Below are positions 1-9,469 of a DNA stretch of 46,525 nucleotides, in pieces. The position numbers were made by a program, and so were the translations under genes. Source of the DNA: Verrucomicrobiota bacterium (GTDB lineage Bacteria > Verrucomicrobiota > Verrucomicrobiia > JADLBR01); contig JAKQKQ010000017.1 of assembly GCA_029560585.1 (NCBI GenBank), forward strand, positions 1-46,525, in the 5' to 3' direction. The notes below the pieces were generated by a model. That model searched no databases, had not been told where the DNA came from, and saw nothing but the letters and a program-made list of their open reading frames with translations. The stretch's first letter is position 1; each line of letters starts with the position of its first letter.

Positions 1-163
1 TATCTCGGGTTTGACCGGGAAGTGCAGCAGGGCCTGGAGGCGACGTGGGCCTGCCAGCAGGAGGATGGCCCTGCTTCACCGCGGCCACGACCGCGCCATC
101 CTCCTGCTGGCAGGCCCACGTCGCCTCCAGGCCCTGCTGCACTTCCCGGTCAAACCCGAGATA
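1..163. repeat. Perfect 69-bp inverted repeat (fold-back) at the left end
   Basis: Bases 1-69 are the exact reverse complement of bases 95-163, with a 25-base spacer at 70-94. The right arm and the spacer read in frame as the continuation of the leftward gene that starts at 1189, so 70-163 looks genuine. The left arm is then a re-read of the opposite strand. Perfect identity, position exactly at the edge and absence of any mobile-element signature favour a chimeric fold-back from amplification or assembly over a biological palindrome. Confidence 0.95.
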
Positions 164-1189
164 ACGTGCCGCCTCCAAAAGGAAGTTCCCATCCACCACC
201 CAAAGCCCGCGATAACAGGTAGGTCCCACCTGAAACGTCAGTCTTCCCCCTTTCTCCTCTCGCGCCTGAAGGATATTCCGCGAGCAAGCGGTCAGAAATT
301 CCCCATGCCGCCCCGGCAGCGACCATCGAACGGGATCGCCCGACGGTCTCCGCGCCCGCCAAAAAGCGCGCGCCCCTTCCAATAGGGCCTCGGGCTCCCC
401 CAGTCCGGCCTTCAGCCGCTCGAACGGCTGGCCCTCCTTCGGCAGGCGGAATAGGACGCGCATCGGTTTCGCCTTCGTCGCCTCTCCCGATCGGAACGCC
501 TGATGGATTGCCAATCCCGTGCTCTCTCGGCCCTGGCGTTGCCACGCGTCGGCCGGGCCACGATCGCAGACGAGAAACGGCACGGCCCTGCCCTCGCGCT
601 CGATCATAACCTCGACATGCCCGTCCTTCGCTTTGCGCGTGTTGACCTTCGCCGCCGCCCTCACGACAACCACCGGAACCACGCGGATCGGAGCATCGCC
701 CCTCGGCGAGATCTCCATGATCACGTTATCGACGCGTCCCTCTGGGGGACGCATGCTCGCGAATGCGATGAGGTGAATCTCGGCATCCGGTCGCTCAATC
801 CGCGTGTGAATGATCGGGATCGCCGGCCCCTCGATCTTCTGCTCGCACACCACGTCTGCCTCCATCCCGAGGCACGTGAACTCCACCTGTTCCGGATGTG
901 GGGCATATGGCCACTGGAGCGGTTTGCCGCTCAGGCGCAACTCCCCGCGCTCTCCCACCAGGCTCTTGTGCGGATCATCCGGAAAACAGATCGCCGTCTG
1001 CCACTGCGCCGGCGAGAAACGGAAATCCACGGTCGCCGCATCGATCCCCGCTCCGTCCGTCGCACCCCCCTCGGGCGCGCCGGTCATGACCTGGCGCGCG
1101 CCAGACTGATCCGGCGACACCGCCGCAGCGATCGCGCCCAGCGCGCCCTTGGCGATGAAGTTCCTTCGACACATTCCCTTTTCGCTCAT
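1..1189 (-). CDS. Exported (alpha/alpha)6-glycosidase-like protein, 3' end missing
   Basis: The frame is open from ATG 1189 to the left edge. The start overlaps the stop of the upstream sulfatase gene (ATGA), so it is the last visible gene of the sulfatase operon. The N-terminus has a twin-arginine-like signal (RRNFIAKG followed by an Ala-rich hydrophobic stretch). The middle is a beta-rich region of about 200 residues. The last genuine part contains GLWVVDGNFLLEAARYLGF, which resembles the substrate-facing start of an (alpha/alpha)6 toroid of six-hairpin glycosidases. I cannot name the GH family. Coding from 69 to 1 is the re-read arm of the fold-back and should be ignored; true sequence probably stops near 70. 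Its context points to a role in polysaccharide breakdown outside the cytoplasm. Confidence 0.7.
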   Translation of the reverse strand, partial: MSEKGMCRRNFIAKGALGAIAAAVSPDQSGARQVMTGAPEGGATDGAGIDAATVDFRFSPAQWQTAICFPDDPHKSLVGERGELRLSGKPLQWPYAPHPEQVEFTCLGMEADVVCEQKIEGPAIPIIHTRIERPDAEIHLIAFASMRPPEGRVDNVIMEISPRGDAPIRVVPVVVVRAAAKVNTRKAKDGHVEVMIEREGRAVPFLVCDRGPADAWQRQGRESTGLAIHQAFRSGEATKAKPMRVLFRLPKEGQPFERLKAGLGEPEALLEGARAFWRARRPSGDPVRWSLPGRHGEFLTACSRNILQAREEKGGRLTFQVGPTCYRGLWVVDGNFLLEAARYLGFDREVQQGLEATWACQQEDGAVVAAVKQGHPPAGRPTSPPGPAALPGQTRD

Positions 1190-2592
1190 AAGCCCGGGGC
1201 CCCCAGTTGGTCGCGCAGACGCGCCAGCTCTTTTGACATCTCAACCGAAACTGCGGCGGCTGACGGATCCGAGATCAAGTTCCGCATCTCCTTTGGATCG
1301 GTCCGCAGATCGTACATCTCGGCGCCGCGGTCGGCGAAGCCATACCGGATGAGCTTGTGCGTCATCGTTCGCACACCCTCGATGGGACCAATGCCATACG
1401 CCTCCTCGTAGAAGCGATAATAGAAGGCCGTCCGCCAATCCCCCGGCCGCTCACCACGCAGCAGCGGCGCCAGGCTGCGCCCGTGGAGTCCCCCGGGTGC
1501 ATTCGCCCCGCCGACGTCGATGAGCGTGGGTGCAAAATCCACGTTGAGCGCCATCTCGCCGATCCTCGTCCCAGCCCTCGTGACACCCGGCCACCGAACG
1601 ACCAGTGGCATGCGGATCGATTCCTCGTACATGAGCCGCTTGTCGTACAGCCCGTGCTCGCCAAGGAAGAAACCCTGGTCCGAGGAGTAAATGACCAGCG
1701 TCTTATCGGTTAATCGATCGCTCTCCAGATAATCCAGTATCTGTCCGACGCCCGCGTCCACCGATGCAGCGCAGCGCAGATAGTCCCTGATATATTTTTG
1801 GTACACCCAGCCGCGCACGTCCGGCTCGGGCACGTCGGCCGGAATGTCGCCGAACCGCTTCTTGAAATGCAGTTCCCATTGCGGTCGCCCGACGAACAGC
1901 CGGTGCGACCTGACCGCCTCGGTGCGACCGGCGAAGTCATCGCGCAGATTCTCCGGCTCCGGGATCATCTCGCCCTCGAACATGGGCCGCTCCCGAGGCC
2001 CAACCTCCCAATTGGCATGCGGGGCCTTGTGTTGCACCAGCAGGCAGAACGGTTTCGAGCGGTCGCGCGCCTTGAGCCATGCCACGGCCTTCTCCGTGAT
2101 GACCTCCGACACGTAACCGGGGCACTTCCGCCGAACGCCATCCTCGATCATCGCCGGATCGAAATACGCGCCCTGACCCGGCAGCACGCTCCAATGATCG
2201 AACCCCTCCGGCTCCGTCTGAAGATGCCACTTGCCGATGATGGCCGTCGTGTAGCCCGCGTCTCGCAATATCCGCGGGAAGGTGACCGCCCCCTTTGGCA
2301 GGGCATCGGCGTTCGTGCGCACCCCGTTGGTATGGCTGTAGAGACCCGTGAGCACGCACGCCCGGCTCGGGACACAGATACTATTCACGCAGAAACAATT
2401 TTCGAATAGCGCGCCCTCCCGGGCGAGTCGGTCGATGTTCGGCGTGCGCCCTATCTTGCTGCCATAGGCGCCGATCGACTGCGCCGCATGGTCGTCGCTG
2501 AAGAAGAAAACGATGTTGGGACCGGACGGCGCCGCCGCGTGAATCGAGGACAACAGTGATGATGTCAGGCAGAGGATGATGGAACGCGTCAT
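1186..2592 (-). CDS. Exported S1 family sulfatase
   Basis: This is a 468-residue arylsulfatase-type enzyme that hydrolyses sulfate esters, here presumably on a polysaccharide fragment. A Sec signal peptide covers about residues 1-20, followed by the metal-binding start PNIVFFFSDDH. Residues 73-77 read C-V-P-S-R, the C-x-P-S-R motif whose Cys is converted to formylglycine, followed by the usual LTG. The later KWHLQ and the DQGF segment near the second metal site also fit the family. The length is normal. It ends in an ATGA overlap with the downstream glycosidase-like gene and begins 24 nt after the next sulfatase gene. Formylglycine formation needs a maturase, and none is visible in the window. 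The exact sulfate position attacked cannot be read from the sequence. Confidence 0.93.
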   Translation of the reverse strand: MTRSIILCLTSSLLSSIHAAAPSGPNIVFFFSDDHAAQSIGAYGSKIGRTPNIDRLAREGALFENCFCVNSICVPSRACVLTGLYSHTNGVRTNADALPKGAVTFPRILRDAGYTTAIIGKWHLQTEPEGFDHWSVLPGQGAYFDPAMIEDGVRRKCPGYVSEVITEKAVAWLKARDRSKPFCLLVQHKAPHANWEVGPRERPMFEGEMIPEPENLRDDFAGRTEAVRSHRLFVGRPQWELHFKKRFGDIPADVPEPDVRGWVYQKYIRDYLRCAASVDAGVGQILDYLESDRLTDKTLVIYSSDQGFFLGEHGLYDKRLMYEESIRMPLVVRWPGVTRAGTRIGEMALNVDFAPTLIDVGGANAPGGLHGRSLAPLLRGERPGDWRTAFYYRFYEEAYGIGPIEGVRTMTHKLIRYGFADRGAEMYDLRTDPKEMRNLISDPSAAAVSVEMSKELARLRDQLGAPGL

Positions 2593-2616
2593 GATGGGGC
2601 CTCCCAGGATGGTTTC

Positions 2617-4194
2617 CTACTGCTTTCCTCCGGGTGCCGGCCTGCCCACCGGGTAGCGGCGAACATCGACGTCGTTCGCCTGCGGCGCGCCGGGGGTACT
2701 CCGGCCATCGATTATGAGCTTCTCCAGCAGCGCGCGCATCTCGGCAACGCGCGCGGGCTGTTCGGCGGCGAGGTTCCTGGTCTCGCCGATATCCTCCACG
2801 AGGTGGTAGAGCTGCGGTCCCGCACTCGGAATAAATTTCCACGCACCCGAACGAACGCTCGGTTCGCCATGGCCGGCACAACTTACGGCATGCGGGCGCA
2901 CCGGCCTGTCCTCGCCCATGAGAAGAGGCAGCAGGCTGAAGCTGTCTACCCCGGCGGCATCCGGCAGCCTCGCGCCAAAAATGTGAGCCAGCGTCGCCAT
3001 GATATCGGCCTGATGCACCAGCTGCCCGCAGACACCGCCGGGTCTCACGACGCCTGGCCACCGGACCACGAACGGCACGCGATGCCCGCCCTCCCAGACA
3101 GACCCCTTGTGCCCGCGCAACGGGCCGCTCGAGAAATGCCCCAGCTTTTCAATCGCCCCCACCGGGCCGATCCGGTAGGCAGGCCCATTATCGCTGGTGA
3201 AGATCACCAGCGTGCGATCCGCCACGCCGCACTCGTCTAGCGCCCCCATCACCCGCCCGACCACCGCGTCGGTCTCCATCACGAAATCGCCATAGATGTT
3301 CAGACCGCTCTTGCCCTGCCATTCGGGTGCGACCGCGATCGGCGTGTGCGGGCTGGTCAGCGGCATGTAGAGCAGGAACGGTCGGCCGGCCTTGGCCTGG
3401 CGCGCGATGAACTCACAGGCCCTGTCGCCGAGTGCGGGGAGGATCCGATCCAGTTTCCACCCCCCCACCGCCGGCCCCGGCTTGCTGGCGAGCGCATTCT
3501 GGAAGTTTTCTTTCGGGAGAAACTCCGTCGGAAGGCCGACCGTCCGGTCATTCTCGATGAAACAATACGGCGGCCAGTTGGGCACGTCCGTGCCAAAATA
3601 TTCCTCGAACCCGCGGGTCGTCGGCCCCCCGGCGATGGGCCCCGAATACACCATCTTCCAAGCCTGCCTGAGCTCGTCCGTCACCGGCGGCCCGGGTTTC
3701 TGTGACGGTGCGAAGAACTCGCGCTGTTCCTCCGGGATGTCCCAGTCCCAGCCCAGATGCCACTTGCCGATCGCCGCGGTGCGGTAGCCGTGCTGCTTGG
3801 CCAACTCGGCGATCGTAAGTCGGTCGGGCGCGATGAGCGGTCGCTCCAAATAATCCACGATCCCGGTCTGCAACCGCGACCTCCAGTGATATCGGCCCGT
3901 CAACAACGCGTAGCGAGACGGCGAGCAGACTCCAGACGAGGAATGTCCATCCATGAAGCGCATCCCCTGTCCGGCAAGCCGGTCGATATGGGGCGTCGGA
4001 ATCTTACCGCGCCCGGGGTTGAAACATCGCACGTCGCCGTAGCCCAGGTCGTCGGCAAGTATGATCACGACGTTCGGGCGGGCGGGCGGCGGACTCGATC
4101 TCCCGGGTTCGGCCTCGCGGACCGCGGCCGAGGCCGAATGGAGAACGACGCCGGATAGCCAGGCGGAGAGCAAAACTCTGGTCGGATAGCTCAT
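2617..4194 (-). CDS. Exported S1 family sulfatase
   Basis: This is a 525-residue arylsulfatase A-like enzyme. I chose ATG 4194 because it overlaps the stop of the GH2 gene (ATGA) and gives a clean Sec signal peptide (residues 1-24); the open frame upstream is only shadow coding. NVVIILADDLGYGD supplies the first metal-binding aspartates. C90-S-P-S-R is the formylglycine motif, followed by LLTGRYHWRSRL. GKWHLGWD and TSDNGPAY are further family blocks. It differs clearly from the neighbouring sulfatases, so the three are not recent duplicates and probably act on different sulfate positions. That division of labour is inference. Confidence 0.93.
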   Translation of the reverse strand: MSYPTRVLLSAWLSGVVLHSASAAVREAEPGRSSPPPARPNVVIILADDLGYGDVRCFNPGRGKIPTPHIDRLAGQGMRFMDGHSSSGVCSPSRYALLTGRYHWRSRLQTGIVDYLERPLIAPDRLTIAELAKQHGYRTAAIGKWHLGWDWDIPEEQREFFAPSQKPGPPVTDELRQAWKMVYSGPIAGGPTTRGFEEYFGTDVPNWPPYCFIENDRTVGLPTEFLPKENFQNALASKPGPAVGGWKLDRILPALGDRACEFIARQAKAGRPFLLYMPLTSPHTPIAVAPEWQGKSGLNIYGDFVMETDAVVGRVMGALDECGVADRTLVIFTSDNGPAYRIGPVGAIEKLGHFSSGPLRGHKGSVWEGGHRVPFVVRWPGVVRPGGVCGQLVHQADIMATLAHIFGARLPDAAGVDSFSLLPLLMGEDRPVRPHAVSCAGHGEPSVRSGAWKFIPSAGPQLYHLVEDIGETRNLAAEQPARVAEMRALLEKLIIDGRSTPGAPQANDVDVRRYPVGRPAPGGKQ

Positions 4195-6431
4195 CGGTTC
4201 CTGGACCAGCGCGTGTCGGCCCTGCCGTCCACCGCGAACTCGGCCCGATACGTCTGGCCATCCCTCGTCAACACGGAGGACGACTGCACGCACCGACCCT
4301 CGGCAGGATTGCGGCGCGCCTCGATCCTGGCCGACGCCAGCACGGCAAATTCGCGCAGGCTCCTAACATCGGGCGCTCCCTTCTTGACCAGTGCGGCCTC
4401 GAGCCGATAACGGCCCGGCGCGGCGGGGACGGCGATGCAGGAGATCAGCCGCCCCTCGCCAAGCGGCGCGATCCGGCACGGCTGCACATGCTCGGTGAGC
4501 GCCTCGGTCCCCCGCATGAGGCGCAGCCGGACATCGCCATCCCACGGCTCGTAGAGGTCGTTGATCACGGCGATCGAAACGTCGCGCTTCTCACCTGGGG
4601 GCAGGTCCTCGGCCCAGAAGTCGAGCATGATGCCGGTGGGCGCGAAGGCATCGCCCACGTAGCGCCGGAAGTTTGGCTCGTAGGTCAGGTCTTGGACGTT
4701 GATGAAGTGATCGCTGGTCTGGCCGTCGTGGCGCGAGTAGCCCAGCCCGCAGAAATGGAGCACGCCAGCGCACCGGCGTTTCGCTCGCCAGAATTCCGTC
4801 TTCGCCGCCAGCGCGCGCGCGTAATACTCGAATCGCTCGGCGACAGTGGCGCTTTCGCCGAGGACCCGCTTGTAGACTTCCACGGTCAGCGTCGGCAACG
4901 AGCCGTCGCGGTTGATCCAGAGCCAGCCGTATTCGTTGATAAGGTAGGGGGGTCTGGCGGCGCCGTTGCGCGGACCGTTGTCCGGGATGCCATCCTCTTT
5001 CCCCAGGCTGGCGAAGGAGAAGTCCTTCTTGCTCGACCGGTACGGATGCGCCTCGGAGATGTCGCCGGGCCTCTGCGGCGTGCCCCATCCGTTGTCCCAG
5101 GGGCGATTGGAGAGATCCAGCCCGCGCACGGCCATCAGCGTCGGAGCGATAACGTGGTCATCGGTGGTTTCGTTCTGCGCGTCCCAGATAACGACGCACG
5201 GGTGGTTCCAGCGCTCCCGCATCCACTCGGTGTACTCCACCGCGAGATCCTGCTGCGTGATCTCCGTAGGCCACGCCGTCTTGCCGCCCCCATACCAGAT
5301 CGGAAACTCGTCCTGGATCATGACGCCTTCCTCGTCGGCGATCTCGTACCACAGCTCTGGCGGGAACCCGATGCAGTAGCGCAGCGCGTTCCAGTGCATC
5401 TCCTTGAACCTGCGGTGCAGCTTTCGGACCCATTCCCGGTCCCACGGCAATCCGCCGCGCTCCGAATCCTCGAAGAACCTATAGATGCAGACATTGGAAC
5501 CGCGCAGGAAATAGGGTTTCCCGTTCAGGATTGCCCTGCCGCTGGCCGGATCGGTGGTGAACGAACGCAGACCGAACCGTGTCCTCGCCACGTCCCCGCG
5601 CGTCTCAATCACCAACTCATAAAGGAAGGGGTCCTCCGGCGTCCAGGGCCGCGCGTCCCGGATCGGGATGGTCAGTTCGACCTTCCCTTCCCGGCCCACC
5701 TCCACAGCCGCTTCGCCCACCATGCGGCCCGACTTCGCCTCGCGGACCACGCCCCTCACGGTCCCCTCCGCGCCACCCGCCAACTCGACGACGGCGCGCA
5801 CGCTCCTCTTCCCCACGTCGGGGACAGCCTGGATATTCACAACGTGCGGCGCGCCGCAGAGAATCAATTCGACCGAATCGTAGATGCCGGGGATGTAGCG
5901 GCTTTTCTCAAAATCCCACCCCTCGGTCAGGTTCGCCGGCACCTGGGCCAGAGACGCCCCGACCCGAACAACCAATTCGTTCTCGGCGCCATCCCCCTTC
6001 AGATAAGGCCGCACGTCAAACCAGCCGGGCGTCCAGTTGGGTCCATGCTCGCCCGCGACCTCGCCGTTCACAAACACCTTTGCGCCGTAGCGCGCCTTGT
6101 TGATCTTCAGCCGCGCGACTTCGGGCAACGGGCCATCCAATCGAAACGTCCGGCGATACCAGAACGCCTCGCGCCTCGGGTCGACCGGTCTCTTTCTTTC
6201 CTTCCGTTCCGCCAGCGACACGCTCGAACCGGGCGACTCGAACGGCGGCGTCGCCATGTCCGCCAGCCCGGGCACGGCGACCGCGTGGGCAAACTTCGCC
6301 GGCACCGCATCGGACGCGCCCTCGGCGATCTGCCAGCGCCCGTCGAGCGAGATGACCTGGCGGGGTGAAGGGGCCGCCGCGACCGACAGGGCCGTGCCCG
6401 CGAAAAGCATTATCCCAATGATATGTCTCAT
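4191..6431 (-). CDS. Exported GH2 family glycosidase with a stub of an F5/8C-like domain
   Basis: This is a 746-residue GH2 enzyme with beta-galactosidase/beta-glucuronidase architecture. A Sec signal covers residues 1-20, followed by the jelly-roll sugar-binding domain (to about 190), an Ig-like domain (about 195-295) and the TIM barrel. WDAQNE places the acid/base Glu at 421, and LINEYGW places the nucleophile Glu at 500, so the active site looks intact. The last 20-odd residues contain FAVDGRADTRWS, typical of the beginning of a discoidin (F5/8 type C) domain, but the protein then stops within six residues. The stop forms an ATGA overlap with the next sulfatase. Either only a stub remains or the gene was truncated there. 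ATG 6431 was chosen for its signal peptide and for the 35-nt gap to the preceding gene. Confidence 0.9.
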   Translation of the reverse strand: MRHIIGIMLFAGTALSVAAAPSPRQVISLDGRWQIAEGASDAVPAKFAHAVAVPGLADMATPPFESPGSSVSLAERKERKRPVDPRREAFWYRRTFRLDGPLPEVARLKINKARYGAKVFVNGEVAGEHGPNWTPGWFDVRPYLKGDGAENELVVRVGASLAQVPANLTEGWDFEKSRYIPGIYDSVELILCGAPHVVNIQAVPDVGKRSVRAVVELAGGAEGTVRGVVREAKSGRMVGEAAVEVGREGKVELTIPIRDARPWTPEDPFLYELVIETRGDVARTRFGLRSFTTDPASGRAILNGKPYFLRGSNVCIYRFFEDSERGGLPWDREWVRKLHRRFKEMHWNALRYCIGFPPELWYEIADEEGVMIQDEFPIWYGGGKTAWPTEITQQDLAVEYTEWMRERWNHPCVVIWDAQNETTDDHVIAPTLMAVRGLDLSNRPWDNGWGTPQRPGDISEAHPYRSSKKDFSFASLGKEDGIPDNGPRNGAARPPYLINEYGWLWINRDGSLPTLTVEVYKRVLGESATVAERFEYYARALAAKTEFWRAKRRCAGVLHFCGLGYSRHDGQTSDHFINVQDLTYEPNFRRYVGDAFAPTGIMLDFWAEDLPPGEKRDVSIAVINDLYEPWDGDVRLRLMRGTEALTEHVQPCRIAPLGEGRLISCIAVPAAPGRYRLEAALVKKGAPDVRSLREFAVLASARIEARRNPAEGRCVQSSSVLTRDGQTYRAEFAVDGRADTRWSRNR

Positions 6432-6466
6432 GTGTTTTCTCCCGACGCAACGGTCCGTGCCACTTC

Positions 6467-8107
6467 TCATTGCCTCCAGTCCGTCCGACCCTGCCATTCC
6501 TCCAACGCATCCGCCATCGCCCGCTTCCTCGGCGCGCACGCCACCTCGCCGATCCGGTTTTTCGTCTCTCCCGGGTCATTCCGGAGATCGTACAGCGCCT
6601 CTCCCGCATCGGCGTAGCGGATATACTTCCACCCTTGTCCGCGGACCATGAACGATGCCCCCGCCCTCTCCCCCCGCTGTCGCGTGTTCCCCTTTCCCGG
6701 CGTAACGCGCTCGCAAAAGGCGAAGCGCCGCGCCTCCGACGCCGCCTTCCGCCCCGTGAGAAACGGCACCAGGCTCTGCCCTTGCGCCGTGGGCGGGCAC
6801 GTTCGGCCCGTGATCTCAAGAAGGGTTGGCATCAGATCCACCAGATTCGCCTCCAGATCGCATTCCTGCGGCCTGAAAAGCGGAGGGTATCGGATCAGCA
6901 GGGGAACCCGCACGATCTCGTCATAAAAGGAACTGTTGCTCTTCCAGACCATGCCGTGGCCACCCGCCATGTCACCGTGGTCCGCGGTGAAGACGATCAC
7001 AGTGCTGTCGGTCTGGCCCGACTCGCCCAGCGCCGCTAGAATCCGACCCACCTGGTCGTCGATCATTCTAACCATCGCGTAATAGACCCGCAGGAACTCG
7101 CGCAATCCCTCCCGCCCAAAGCCCAAGACCATTTGCCGCGACCAGCTCTTCTCGTGGCGGGGCTCTCGCGCGTCGCTGTCTGTCGGCAGCGCAATCGCCG
7201 CCGGATCGAACATCTCGTAATACGGCGATGGCGCAACGTTCGGATCGTGCGGCGCGTTGAATGAGCACGTGATCATGAATCGCCCTCCGCCCATGGAGCG
7301 GATGCAGTCGATCACTTTATCGGCCACCCGAACGTCGAAGCTCTTCGACGGCGGCATCTCCAGCCGGCCCATCTTTTTGACAAAATCCAGATGCGGTGCC
7401 CGGGCCGACCAAATCGATTCCGCCGCGACCAAGGCCTCGCGATATCGGGAATCGATCGATACGGGCAGCGCCCAGCCGTACCAGTCCATCCAGGAGTCGC
7501 GGCCGGTCTTTCGGACGGCATCGAACGCGGGTGCCATCTCCCGCGCATAGGCGCCGTGCTCGGTAAACATGTCGGTGTAGTACGGCAGATCGTCGTCGAG
7601 CAGATGCCATTTCCCATAAAAATGTGTTGAGTATCCCGCCGCGTGTAGGATGCCCTCGGTCGTCACATCGGTGACCTTGATGCCCTCTTCCGTCGGCGGC
7701 GCGGGCACGGCGGGATAATCCCGCCGCATGACGTTATAGGTGATCCCATGGCTGTGCGGATAGAGCCCCGTCACGATAGTCGCGCGCGAGGGTGAGCACA
7801 CCGGCCACGGACAGGATGCATTCCGGAGCAGCACGCCCTCGCGCGCGATGCGGTCGATGTTCGGCGTCTGGACCGGCCCCCCGTAGCATCCCAGCACACG
7901 CGCGTTGAGCTGGTCGCACATGATGACGAGTACGTTCGGCGCCCGCGCGCCGACCGCGGCCTGTGCGCCCACGGCGATCATGGCACCCGATGCCAGGATC
8001 GAGCGCCACAGCGACCGGCGCCCGATCCGGGCCCGCGCCCCTGCTGCCACCATCATTCCGATGGCCGCAACGACCAGCCGCCAACTGCCCCGCAGCGCTG
8101 AGCCCAT
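6467..8107 (-). CDS. Exported S1 family sulfatase
   Basis: This sulfatase has 546 residues from ATG 8107, which lies 5 nt after the transporter stop. C104-S-P-S-R is the formylglycine motif, preceded by NVLVIMCDQLNAR (first metal site) and followed by TGLYPHSHG. FYGKWHL and FTADHGDMAGGHG match conserved blocks of the choline-sulfatase/heparan-sulfatase-like branch. The N-terminus has two hydrophobic stretches; the second is preceded by RRSLWR, resembling a Tat signal, so translation may start at Met18 or Met19. It is the third sulfatase of the operon and sits directly after the sugar porter gene. Confidence 0.92.
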   Translation of the reverse strand: MGSALRGSWRLVVAAIGMMVAAGARARIGRRSLWRSILASGAMIAVGAQAAVGARAPNVLVIMCDQLNARVLGCYGGPVQTPNIDRIAREGVLLRNASCPWPVCSPSRATIVTGLYPHSHGITYNVMRRDYPAVPAPPTEEGIKVTDVTTEGILHAAGYSTHFYGKWHLLDDDLPYYTDMFTEHGAYAREMAPAFDAVRKTGRDSWMDWYGWALPVSIDSRYREALVAAESIWSARAPHLDFVKKMGRLEMPPSKSFDVRVADKVIDCIRSMGGGRFMITCSFNAPHDPNVAPSPYYEMFDPAAIALPTDSDAREPRHEKSWSRQMVLGFGREGLREFLRVYYAMVRMIDDQVGRILAALGESGQTDSTVIVFTADHGDMAGGHGMVWKSNSSFYDEIVRVPLLIRYPPLFRPQECDLEANLVDLMPTLLEITGRTCPPTAQGQSLVPFLTGRKAASEARRFAFCERVTPGKGNTRQRGERAGASFMVRGQGWKYIRYADAGEALYDLRNDPGETKNRIGEVACAPRKRAMADALEEWQGRTDWRQ

Positions 8108-8112
8108 ACCCC

Positions 8113-9459
8113 TCACTTCCTCCAACTCGCCTCGATCTCCTCCAGCGTCCGGCCCTTGGTCTCCGGAATCCATAAAATCACAAACACCATGCTCAGCAGG
8201 CTGAGCCCGCTGTACACCCAGAACGTCCTCGAGGGACCCGCCGCCTCCAGCAGCATCGGGAATGTCTGGGACACGATGAAACACGCCAGCCACAAGAGAA
8301 AGATGGACACCGACATCGCGCGGCCACGCAACTTCGTCGGAAAAATCTCCGAGTTGACGATCCACGAAACCGGCCCCATCGCCATCGCGAACGCGGCCAC
8401 GAAACACAATACCCCCGCCAGCAGCATCCACCCTGGCCCACCTCGGCCGAAAAGCAGCCCCACCACGAACAGGGCCGCGGCCTGCACTGCCGTGCCAATG
8501 ATCAGCAGGACGCGCCGCCCCGCCCGATCGACGAACGCGATCGCCACGAAGGTGAAGAGGAGATTCACCGCCCCCACCGTGACGGTCTGGGCGAACGCCG
8601 AATCCCGGCCCGCGCCCGACGCCTTAAAGATCTCCGGTGCGTAGTACATCACGGTATTGATGCCACTGAACTGGCTGAACACCGCCAGCAGCGCCCCAAG
8701 GACCAGCGGGCGCCGATAGGCCGTCAACAGTTCCATCCACCGACCCTCCTCCTGCGCCAACGCCCCGCGGATCTCGACGATCTCCCGCGCGGCATTCTCG
8801 GGCCCACCGATGCGCTCCAGGATCTCCAGCGCGCGCCCCTCAAGCCCCGCCTTCATCAACCACCTCGGACTCTCTGGAACAAATGCCAGCAGGACCCCGA
8901 ACGCCACCGACGGAAGCACCAGCGATCCGAACATCCACCTCCAGCCTTGTTCCACATTCCACGCCTCGTCTCCCAACCGCTGGATCTGAAGGTTCATAAA
9001 GAAAACCATCAGGATCCCCATGACGATCGCGAGCTGATAAAGTGCCACGAGACGACCCCGGATCTTCTCCGGCGATATCTCCGCGATGTATATGGGCGAC
9101 AGGATCGAGGCCGCCCCGATCGCAAGCCCTCCCGCGAACCGCGCCCACGCGAACTGCCCGAGCGTCGCAGGCACCGCCGAAGCGGCCGACGACACCGCGA
9201 ATAGGGCCGCGCACAAAAACAGGCTCGCCTTCCTCCCCAACCGATCCCCCACCGGCCCACCAAAAATCGCGCCGAACATGCACCCCACCAGCACGCTCGA
9301 CGCCGCCCAGCCCGTCAGTTCCGCAGAAAGGCGAAAATGTGATTTCAGAAAACCGATCGCGCCCGAGACCACGGCGGTGTCGTAACCAAACAGGAACCCC
9401 CCAAATGCCGCCACCAGGCTGATCAGGAGGATGTAGCCCACGTTCAAACCACTTTTCAT
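8113..9459 (-). CDS. MFS sugar porter (XylE-like family)
   Basis: This is a 448-residue inner-membrane sugar:proton symporter-type protein with about 12 transmembrane segments. Family signatures are visible in order: GYDTAVVSGA in TM1, DRLGRK between TM2 and TM3, PESPRWL in the central loop, DRAGRR between TM8 and TM9, and PETKGRTLEEIE at the C-terminus. ATG 9459 is preferred over GTG 9468 because GAGGTGAGG lies just upstream of it. It is the only transporter in the operon; no SusC/SusD pair and no ABC importer are present. The locus therefore most likely imports mono- or small oligosaccharides released outside the inner membrane. The transported sugar is unknown. Confidence 0.93.
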   Translation of the reverse strand: MKSGLNVGYILLISLVAAFGGFLFGYDTAVVSGAIGFLKSHFRLSAELTGWAASSVLVGCMFGAIFGGPVGDRLGRKASLFLCAALFAVSSAASAVPATLGQFAWARFAGGLAIGAASILSPIYIAEISPEKIRGRLVALYQLAIVMGILMVFFMNLQIQRLGDEAWNVEQGWRWMFGSLVLPSVAFGVLLAFVPESPRWLMKAGLEGRALEILERIGGPENAAREIVEIRGALAQEEGRWMELLTAYRRPLVLGALLAVFSQFSGINTVMYYAPEIFKASGAGRDSAFAQTVTVGAVNLLFTFVAIAFVDRAGRRVLLIIGTAVQAAALFVVGLLFGRGGPGWMLLAGVLCFVAAFAMAMGPVSWIVNSEIFPTKLRGRAMSVSIFLLWLACFIVSQTFPMLLEAAGPSRTFWVYSGLSLLSMVFVILWIPETKGRTLEEIEASWRK

Positions 9460-9469
9460 CGGCCTCACC

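Noticed and set aside
1-163. Hairpin telomere, phage end or transposon terminus
   Set aside because: One arm continues a gene in frame, the arms are perfect, and there is no resolvase, transposase or telomere-type gene; an artefact is simpler.
4488-6368. Long plus-strand open frame of 626 codons opposite the GH2 gene
   Set aside because: Arg/Pro/Asp-rich product without motifs; GC-rich antisense shadow of a well-supported GH2 gene.
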